Of a stretch of DNA of 20,688 bases, positions 16,482 to 20,688 are shown in pieces. A program made the position numbers and the translations under genes. The notes below the pieces were generated by a model, which saw only the letters and a program-made list of their open reading frames with translations, was not told where the DNA came from and searched no databases. This DNA is from Marvinbryantia sp. (lineage in GTDB: Bacteria > Bacillota > Clostridia > Lachnospirales > Lachnospiraceae). The stretch is from NCBI GenBank assembly GCA_016297895.1, contig JAEDFS010000033.1:1-20688 (forward strand), in the 5' to 3' direction. How positions within the stretch are numbered: the stretch's first letter is position 1; every line of letters begins with the position of its first letter.

Positions 16482-16565
16482 TCATCTCATGTGGTATTGA
16501 TTCAATATGAAGAGCTTTTTATCAAACATTCTTGATTGATTACCCTTTCTCTTTCTGTCCGTCAT
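16482..16565 (-). CDS. Possible 27-residue basic peptide ORF
   Basis: A short frame beginning MTDRKRKGNQSRMFDKK lies between the 28-codon ORF and the terminator of the same predicted transcript. A GGGGAAG stretch upstream is only a weak and close ribosome binding site. It is strongly basic. No family is recognised. It may simply be chance, or a decayed gene. The rest of the unit (16391-16481 and 16566-16603) shows no other coding signal. Confidence 0.15.
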   Translation of the reverse strand: MTDRKRKGNQSRMFDKKLFILNQYHMR

Positions 16566-16603
16566 TTCTTCCCCGATTAACTGATATCAATATATCTTAC
16601 GGA

Positions 16604-16690
16604 TCAGTAATTTCGACAAAGGTCTTTTCCGCAGGAAACAATTGCTCTACCACGATCATATTGAATTTTATTTATTGAGACTGTGTCCAT
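16604..16690 (-). CDS. Possible 28-residue leader peptide or small protein
   Basis: A short frame beginning MDTVSINKIQYDRGR and ending CGKDLCRNY has two cysteines near its C-terminus. It has an ATG with GGAGG exactly 8 bases upstream (16699-16703). A consensus promoter lies about 95 bases before the start. These are translation and transcription signals as good as those of the ribosomal genes around it. No family is recognised. It could be a leader peptide, a small protein, the 5' end of a decayed gene, or an incidental frame in a small RNA. The ATGGGT/ACCCAT pair (16684-16728 region) could form a hairpin that hides its ribosome binding site. Confidence 0.38.
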   Translation of the reverse strand: MDTVSINKIQYDRGRAIVSCGKDLCRNY

Positions 16691-16790
16691 GGGTCCGACC
16701 TCCTGTTCTTAGATTCCATAACACCCATCAGATAAGGTAATAGGATTTCTCGTTTCTTATTACGTATCCGTTGTTGTTTTTGTTATCTGT

Positions 16791-16819
16791 ATCATAACAT
16801 CTGTGCAGCTATTTGTCAA
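16791..16819 (-). promoter_or_regulatory. Strong sigma-A-type promoter of the small unit
   Basis: On the minus strand, a perfect -35 TTGACA (16814-16819), a 17-base spacer and -10 TATGAT (16791-16796), five of six to consensus. Predicted start near 16784. It lies beyond the rplA terminator and drives a transcript of about 430 bases ending at 16358. Just downstream are nested inverted repeats: CAGATAA with TTATCTG (16729-16789) around GTAATA with TATTAC (16737-16763). The outer left arm overlaps +1, so these may be a DNA operator rather than an RNA stem. Confidence 0.85.
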
Positions 16820-16892
16820 CACTATTTTGCAATTTTTTCTTTTATATTCTTTATATTTTATAAATATTATGTATTTTTCTGACTATTCATTC

Positions 16893-16932
16893 AAAAAAAT
16901 GACTGCCACAGGATCTCTCCTGCGGCAGTCAT
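16893..16932 (-). terminator. Intrinsic terminator after rplA
   Basis: On the minus strand a 15-bp stem (ATGACTGCCGCAGGA with TCCTGTGGCAGTCAT, one G-U pair) with a GAGA tetraloop is followed by seven T. It starts 28 bases after the rplA stop and closes the rpmG-secE-nusG-rplK-rplA unit. Confidence 0.94.
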
Positions 16933-16959
16933 AATTACACTTTGTTTATTTCGGAACTC

Positions 16960-17652
16960 TTAAACCAGTTTTGCAGTGTTCAGCTTCACGCCCGGTCCCA
17001 TAGTAGATGTAAGAGTTACACTCTTCAGGTACTGACCTTTTACTGCTGCCGGTTTTGCTTTAACAATAGCTCCAATAAGCGTCTGGAAGTTGTCCGCTAA
17101 CTGCTCCTCAGTGAAAGAAGCTTTTCCAAGTGGCACATGGATGATGTTGGTCTTATCCAATCTGTACTCAATCTTACCTGCTTTGATATCCTGGATCGCT
17201 TTTGTAACGTCCATAGTAACTGTTCCGGCTTTCGGGTTCGGCATTAAGCCTTTCGGTCCGAGTACACGACCCAGACGTCCAACTACACCCATCATATCCG
17301 GAGTAGCTACAACAACATCAAAATCCAGCCATCCTTCGTTCTGAATCTTCGGAATCAGTTCTTCTGCTCCTACGTATTCAGCGCCTGCTGCCAGAGCCTC
17401 ATCAGCCTTTGCATTCTTAGCGAATACAAGGACGCGAACCTTTTTACCCGTTCCGTGAGGAAGTACAACAGCACCACGGATCTGCTGATCAGCGTGACGT
17501 CCGTCACAACCGGTTCTGATATGAGCTTCGATTGTCTCATCAAATTTTGCTACAGCATTTTTCTTTACAACGCTGATTGCCTCAGCTGTATCATAAAGAG
17601 TTGCGCGGTCAAATGTTTTTGCCGCTTCTAAATATCTTTTTCCTCTTTTCAT
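16960..17652 (-). CDS. rplA: 50S ribosomal protein L1
   Basis: 230 residues, the usual length. L1 binds 23S rRNA at the mobile L1 stalk by the E site and, in many bacteria, represses its own operon by binding its mRNA. Conserved blocks include GRLGRVLGPKGLMPNPKAGTV in the middle and GASFTEEQ-type sequence (here KASFTEEQL) towards the C-terminus. The ATG at 17652 has AGGAGGT 8 bases upstream. It lies 61 bases after rplK and is preceded by a hairpin duplicated from the one ahead of rplK. Confidence 0.98.
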   Translation of the reverse strand: MKRGKRYLEAAKTFDRATLYDTAEAISVVKKNAVAKFDETIEAHIRTGCDGRHADQQIRGAVVLPHGTGKKVRVLVFAKNAKADEALAAGAEYVGAEELIPKIQNEGWLDFDVVVATPDMMGVVGRLGRVLGPKGLMPNPKAGTVTMDVTKAIQDIKAGKIEYRLDKTNIIHVPLGKASFTEEQLADNFQTLIGAIVKAKPAAVKGQYLKSVTLTSTMGPGVKLNTAKLV

Positions 17653-17668
17653 ATTAAATAACCTCCTG

Positions 17669-17696
17669 GTGGTATTTGCGGGAATGTCCCTCCCAC
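17669..17696 (-). promoter_or_regulatory. Leader hairpin upstream of rplA (possible L1-binding site)
   Basis: On the minus strand GTGG and CCAC close a stem whose inner part is GGGA-CAT-TCCC, with an unpaired purine-rich side. It lies directly before the rplA AGGAGG. Nearly the same element precedes rplK. L1 is known to repress its operon by binding an mRNA hairpin that mimics its 23S site; assigning that role here is inference. Confidence 0.5.
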
Positions 17697-17713
17697 TGTG
17701 TTCTGTTTACAAG

Positions 17714-18139
17714 TTACTCCTCAACAACGATTCCCATACTTCTTGCTGTTCCGGCGATCATGCTCATAGCTGCCTCGATGCTTCCTGCATTCAGGTCCGG
17801 CATCTTCATCTCAGCGATTTCACGTACTTTGTCTTTGCTGATGGTTGCAACTTTTGTTTTGTTCGGAACACCTGAACCAGATTTCAGGTTGCAGGCTTTC
17901 TTTAACAGAACTGCTGCAGGCGGAGTCTTTGTGATGAAGCTGAAGCTTCTGTCTGCGTAAACAGTGATCACTACCGGGATGATCAGATCTCCCTTATCTG
18001 CTGTTCTTGCGTTGAACTCCTTTGTAAACTGAACGATATTCACACCGTGCTGACCCAGTGCAGGACCAACTGGTGGTGCTGGTGTTGCTTTACCAGCAGG
18101 AATCTGTAATTTAATATATCCGGTTACTTTCTTTGCCAT
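17714..18139 (-). CDS. rplK: 50S ribosomal protein L11
   Basis: 141 residues, the standard family length, from the conserved MAKKVTGYIKLQIPAGKA start. It binds the GTPase-associated region of 23S rRNA. PAPPVGPALGQHGVNI at about 20-35 is the linker and trimethylation region, and TKTPPAAVLLKKA leads into the C-terminal rRNA-binding domain. The frame is open to 18184, but the extra 15 codons come from the upstream hairpin. The ATG at 18139 has AGGAGGTG at proper distance. It lies between nusG (80 bases) and rplA (61 bases). Confidence 0.98.
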   Translation of the reverse strand: MAKKVTGYIKLQIPAGKATPAPPVGPALGQHGVNIVQFTKEFNARTADKGDLIIPVVITVYADRSFSFITKTPPAAVLLKKACNLKSGSGVPNKTKVATISKDKVREIAEMKMPDLNAGSIEAAMSMIAGTARSMGIVVEE

Positions 18140-18155
18140 AATAAGGCACCTCCTT

Positions 18156-18184
18156 GTGGTATTGTCGGGGGATTTCCCTCCCAC
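18156..18184 (-). promoter_or_regulatory. Leader hairpin upstream of rplK (possible L1-binding site)
   Basis: On the minus strand GTGG and CCAC close a stem with an inner GGG-AAAT-CCC, ending just before the rplK AGGAGG. It shares GTGGGAGGGA, the AATACCAC arm and its position with the element before rplA. Upstream, a CCGTC/GACGG hairpin lies in the nusG-rplK gap without a T-tract. Confidence 0.5.
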
Positions 18185-18219
18185 TGTCTAACCGTCTGCG
18201 AATTGACGGATGACTTCAT

Positions 18220-18735
18220 TTACATTTTCTGAATCTCTGTGAAACTTATTTCAACCGGTGTTTCACGACCGAACAGTTCAACGTTGATGGTAACGATCTG
18301 TTTGCTCTCGTTGATACTCTGTACCACTCCGACTGTATCTTTCCAGATACCTCCGATAACACTGACTGTATCTCCCACTTCAAAGTCGATCTCAACATTG
18401 TCTGCCTGAATTCCCAAAGGTCTCATCTCTGCTTCAGTAAGCGGCACAGGCTTGGATCCCGGACCGACAAATCCGGTTACTCCCCTGGTATTTCTTACAA
18501 CATACCAGGTATCATCGTTCATGATCATGTTGAGAAGCACATATCCCGGAAACATCTTTTTCTGAACGGTTTTGGAAACACCGTTCTTTACTTCCACCAC
18601 ATCCTGCAAAGGCACACGTACCTCCAGGATCTGATCTTCCAGATGCCGGTTCTCTATGGTTTTCTCAATATTCGCCTTAACCTTATTCTCATAACCTGAG
18701 TAGGTATGAACTACATACCAGTTTGCTTCTGACAT
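18220..18735 (-). CDS. nusG: Transcription termination/antitermination protein NusG
   Basis: 171 residues, normal for Firmicutes. The N-terminal NGN domain begins WYVVHTYSGYENKV and contains KKMFPGYVLL and VRNTRGVTGFVG, which contacts the RNA polymerase clamp. The C-terminal KOW domain is at about 120-171 (FEVGDTVSVIGGIWKDTVGVV). It modulates pausing and couples transcription with translation. The ATG at 18735 follows AAGGTG. It lies 15 bases after secE, the near-universal arrangement. Confidence 0.98.
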   Translation of the reverse strand: MSEANWYVVHTYSGYENKVKANIEKTIENRHLEDQILEVRVPLQDVVEVKNGVSKTVQKKMFPGYVLLNMIMNDDTWYVVRNTRGVTGFVGPGSKPVPLTEAEMRPLGIQADNVEIDFEVGDTVSVIGGIWKDTVGVVQSINESKQIVTINVELFGRETPVEISFTEIQKM

Positions 18736-18750
18736 ATGCTCACCTTGTCC

Positions 18751-18957
18751 TTACTTAATCAAGAAATCAATACCGTACTTCACAATGGTGTCAATGATCG
18801 TGATCACTACACCAAGCACAACTGAAACACTGACAACTGCAACTGTCTGCTTTGTGAGATCTTTCTGATTCGGCCAGATGATTTTTCTGAATTCAGCTTT
18901 CAGTCCGTCCGACCAGCTTTTTACCTGGGCTTTGTCCTTGTTTGAAACTTCTCCCAT
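18751..18957 (-). CDS. secE: Preprotein translocase subunit SecE
   Basis: A 68-residue single-span subunit of the SecYEG channel. The amphipathic stretch FRKIIWPNQKDLTKQT at about 23-38 is the family signature. It precedes one transmembrane helix (about 39-60). The ATG at 18957 follows AGGAGA. It lies between rpmG (29 bases) and nusG, as usual. Confidence 0.97.
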   Translation of the reverse strand: MGEVSNKDKAQVKSWSDGLKAEFRKIIWPNQKDLTKQTVAVVSVSVVLGVVITIIDTIVKYGIDFLIK

Positions 18958-18986
18958 ACCTGTTCTCCTTTCAAACCAGACCGGAA

Positions 18987-19136
18987 TTATTTTGTTTCCT
19001 TGTGCATTGTGTGTCTCTTACAGAATTTGCAGTACTTCTTTGTTTCCATTCTGTCAGGATGATTCTTCTTTTCTTTTGTCGTGTTGTAATTTCGCTGTTT
19101 ACACTCCGTACATGCCAATGTGATCTTAACGCGCAC
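18987..19136 (-). CDS. rpmG: 50S ribosomal protein L33 (zinc-binding form)
   Basis: 49 residues starting at a GTG, read as MRVKITLACTECKQRNY. Two CxxC pairs, C9/C12 and C36/C39, form the zinc ribbon of the C-plus form of L33. The C-terminus (KKYCKFCKRHTMHKETK) is canonical. AGGTGG lies a few bases before the GTG, and no in-frame ATG would give the family N-terminus. It is the first gene of the rpmG-secE-nusG-rplK-rplA unit. The GTG start means ATG-only gene finding will miss it. Confidence 0.96.
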   Translation of the reverse strand: MRVKITLACTECKQRNYNTTKEKKNHPDRMETKKYCKFCKRHTMHKETK

Positions 19137-19229
19137 AACTTCCACCTCGCTCTCAAACTTTTTTGTGGCAGCCTTTTCAGGCTGCGGTTTTTAGGCATAA
19201 AAAAAAGACCTACTTCCATTCGCCTGTAC

Positions 19230-19259
19230 ATCTTAACATAAGAAACACAGAAGCGTCAA
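19230..19259 (-). promoter_or_regulatory. Promoter of the rpmG-secE-nusG-rplKA unit
   Basis: On the minus strand, -35 TTGACG (19254-19259), an 18-base spacer and -10 TAAGAT (19230-19235), with TG one base upstream. Predicted start near 19223. The leader of about 87 bases includes a GCAGCC/GGCTGC hairpin (19168-19185) with no T-tract after it on this strand. No tRNA gene lies between promoter and rpmG. Confidence 0.75.
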
Positions 19260-19333
19260 GTCTTTTTTCTTCCGATGCATGATTTTTCCAAAATCTGCAT
19301 ATCTTTTTACAAATCTCTCTCCCGGAGTGACCT

Positions 19334-20164
19334 ATGTCTCCAACTTCTTTATCCAAAAAGCTGATGTTCATGCTGTCTCTGCTGATCCTCATTTTTTCTG
19401 CCGGCCGCTTTGCCGGTCTTTCTCTTCCGGTGTTTTCAGGAAACAGTACCGCCCGGAATTCCCCTCTGTCTTTTGCAGAAGGAAACTGGGGACTCAGCTT
19501 CCAGGAGGAAGGCAAACCTCCGGTAGCCAATGCCTCCTTTGAAGAACTGGCGTCCTACAATGCGTGGTATGTGTCAGACACGGATGAAAAAGTAATTTTT
19601 CTTACCTTTGACTGCGGCTATGAAAACGGAAATACACCTGCGATTCTGGATGCGCTGAAAAAGCATCATGCGCCTGCTGCCTTTTTCGTAGTCGGTACAT
19701 TTCTCGATTCAAATCCCGATCTGATCAAACGTATGAGGCAGGAAGGGCATACCGTAGGCAATCATACCTGGCATCATCCGGATATGTCCGCAATCTCTTC
19801 TGCTGAAAAATTTTCTGCCGAATTAGACCCGGTAGCAGAGCGTTATAAAGAAATCACCGGCGAATCCATGCTTCCCTACTATCGTCCTCCTCAAGGAAAA
19901 TACAGTCAGTCCAATCTGCAGATGGCAAAGGACCTTGGGTATCAGACCTTTTTCTGGAGTCTGGCCTATGTGGACTGGTATGAAAATGATCAGCCCACAA
20001 AAGAAGAAGCTTTCGAAAAACTTCTGGGCCGTATCCATCCCGGAGCCATCGTGCTTCTCCACAATACCTCCGGAACCAACGCTGAAATCCTCGACGAACT
20101 GCTGACCAGGTGGGAAGAAATGGGGTACCGGTTTGCACCGCTGTCGGAACTGACGAAAGCCTGA
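19334..20164 (+). CDS. pdaA: Polysaccharide deacetylase, PdaA-like (delta-lactam-biosynthetic de-N-acetylase)
   Basis: 276 residues with an N-terminal hydrophobic anchor or signal (about 9-31) and a NodB-type carbohydrate esterase 4 domain. The motifs are TFDCG (91-95, catalytic base D93), HTWHH (144-148, metal ligands H144 and H148), RPPQG (184-188) and LLH (241-243, H243). FLTFDCGYENGNT closely resembles PdaA. PdaA removes the acetyl group from muramic acid to allow muramic-delta-lactam formation in spore cortex. The usual second Asp of TFDDG, a metal ligand, is Cys94 here; PdaA proteins have Asn there. The ATG at 19334 follows GGAGTGA. It is the only confident plus-strand gene, divergent from rpmG. 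Other wall or polysaccharide deacetylation remains possible. Confidence 0.85.
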   Translation: MSPTSLSKKLMFMLSLLILIFSAGRFAGLSLPVFSGNSTARNSPLSFAEGNWGLSFQEEGKPPVANASFEELASYNAWYVSDTDEKVIFLTFDCGYENGNTPAILDALKKHHAPAAFFVVGTFLDSNPDLIKRMRQEGHTVGNHTWHHPDMSAISSAEKFSAELDPVAERYKEITGESMLPYYRPPQGKYSQSNLQMAKDLGYQTFFWSLAYVDWYENDQPTKEEAFEKLLGRIHPGAIVLLHNTSGTNAEILDELLTRWEEMGYRFAPLSELTKA

Positions 20165-20173
20165 CCGGTCCCC

Positions 20174-20210
20174 ATTCATTTTACATTCATTTTACATTCA
20201 TTTTACATTC
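20174..20210. repeat. 11-bp tandem repeat, about 3.4 copies
   Basis: The unit ATTCATTTTAC occurs three times head to tail plus a partial ATTC. It lies just after the deacetylase stop and overlaps the last codons and stop of the convergent minus-strand gene. There is no clear intrinsic terminator between the convergent genes. Confidence 0.9.
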
Positions 20211-20685
20211 TCTTTCCATAGATTCCGCGAATTGCCGCAAAAAGCAGCATATACAGAATAAAAGAAGCCCAGCAGCACCAGAAAACGGTACGGTTAAAAT
20301 AGCCGATGATCAGCATAGCTGCAAACAGCAGGAAACTGAAGATCACAAAGGTTGTTACCACCGCTTTTCTGGTAAGCTCTACTTCCCGCTCATCAAACCG
20401 CTCGATTCGATGTGTATGCAGTTTTTTCTCATCTTTCAAAAGCTTTCTTTCACTCAGCATTTTCAGAATCCCAATTCCCGCAAATGCAGTTCCCACGCCG
20501 GAATACACTCCATTGATAAAACTATCCGCCGCTGTAAAATGGATAAATTCATTGGACAGGCTTAGTCCCAATGCACATGCCCCCAAAAGAATCAGCAGCC
20601 AATACCATTTCCATCTTCCACGGATCATTTCGGCATACTCTCTGTCATCCGCCGGGATACGGATAATTCCCGCAATATCATTCAT
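20203..20685 (-). CDS. Unrecognised membrane protein with about four transmembrane segments
   Basis: 160 residues from an ATG only three bases from the window edge, so the true start may lie outside. Hydrophobic segments fall at about 28-45, 56-75, 108-128 and 132-152. A charged cytoplasmic-looking loop between the second and third contains KLHTHRIERFDERE. A D-E-R-E motif followed by a Lys/Ala helix is common in small uncharacterised Firmicute membrane proteins. I cannot assign a function. It converges with the deacetylase gene, and its stop codon lies inside the 11-bp tandem repeat. Confidence 0.72.
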   Translation of the reverse strand: MNDIAGIIRIPADDREYAEMIRGRWKWYWLLILLGACALGLSLSNEFIHFTAADSFINGVYSGVGTAFAGIGILKMLSERKLLKDEKKLHTHRIERFDEREVELTRKAVVTTFVIFSFLLFAAMLIIGYFNRTVFWCCWASFILYMLLFAAIRGIYGKRM

Positions 20686-20688
20686 CAG

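Noticed and set aside
8640..16900. The rplA-rplJ insertion as an active mobile element
   Set aside because: No integrase, transposase, long terminal repeat or duplicated target site flanks the whole region; only a short ambiguous repeat pair brackets the small unit.
19168..19198. Plus-strand hairpin plus T-tract in the rpmG leader, resembling an intrinsic terminator
   Set aside because: No plus-strand gene lies upstream to be terminated, and on the minus strand the hairpin lacks a T-tract; more likely a leader stem.
19270..19310. Possible forespore sigma-G promoter before the PdaA-like gene (GCATGA and CATATC)
   Set aside because: The -35-like part fits but the -10-like part matches only about four of seven positions; too weak to annotate.

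Overview
The window reads as chromosomal DNA of a Gram-positive Clostridia member, most probably Lachnospiraceae. The grounds are the gene content and order of the ribosomal/RNA polymerase region, strong AGGAGG-type ribosome binding sites, the acidic C-terminal tail of RpoB, a PfoR-type membrane protein and a spore-cortex-type deacetylase. I do not commit to a genus. No tRNA, rRNA, CRISPR array, intact insertion sequence, integrase or phage gene is visible.

Almost everything is on the minus strand, so it reads from right to left. At the right edge are an unrecognised membrane protein (minus) and a PdaA-like deacetylase (plus), which converge on a short 11-bp tandem repeat. Next comes the classical cluster: promoter, rpmG (GTG start), secE, nusG, rplK and rplA, ending in a strong terminator at 16893-16932. 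Much further left are rplJ-rplL, with their own promoter, an L10-type leader with attenuator, and a terminator at 7437-7467. Last are rpoB-rpoC, with their own promoter at 6290-6318; rpoC runs off the left edge.

Two foreign-looking insertions split this normally compact cluster, each exactly at a transcription-unit boundary. (1) Between rplA and the rplJ promoter lie about 8 kb. They hold a small promoter-microORF-terminator unit (16358-16819) and a seven-gene carbohydrate operon (8652-16148). The operon encodes a ROK-family repressor, a TIM-barrel isomerase/epimerase, a substrate-binding protein, an RbsA-type ATPase, an RbsC-type permease, a Gfo/Idh/MocA dehydrogenase and a second TIM-barrel epimerase. 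(2) Between the rplL terminator and the rpoB promoter sits a PfoR/EIIC-like membrane protein.

The carbohydrate operon looks self-contained. A near-consensus promoter is followed at +1 by a 23-bp dyad, the likely operator for the ROK repressor, which is the first gene. The transporter would import a sugar, polyol or cyclitol unphosphorylated. The dehydrogenase and the two metal-dependent TIM barrels could then oxidise and isomerise or epimerise it. No sugar kinase is encoded, and the ROK protein has lost the family's phosphoryl-donor and zinc motifs, so the encoded chemistry appears oxidative rather than phosphorylative. The substrate cannot be determined from sequence alone.
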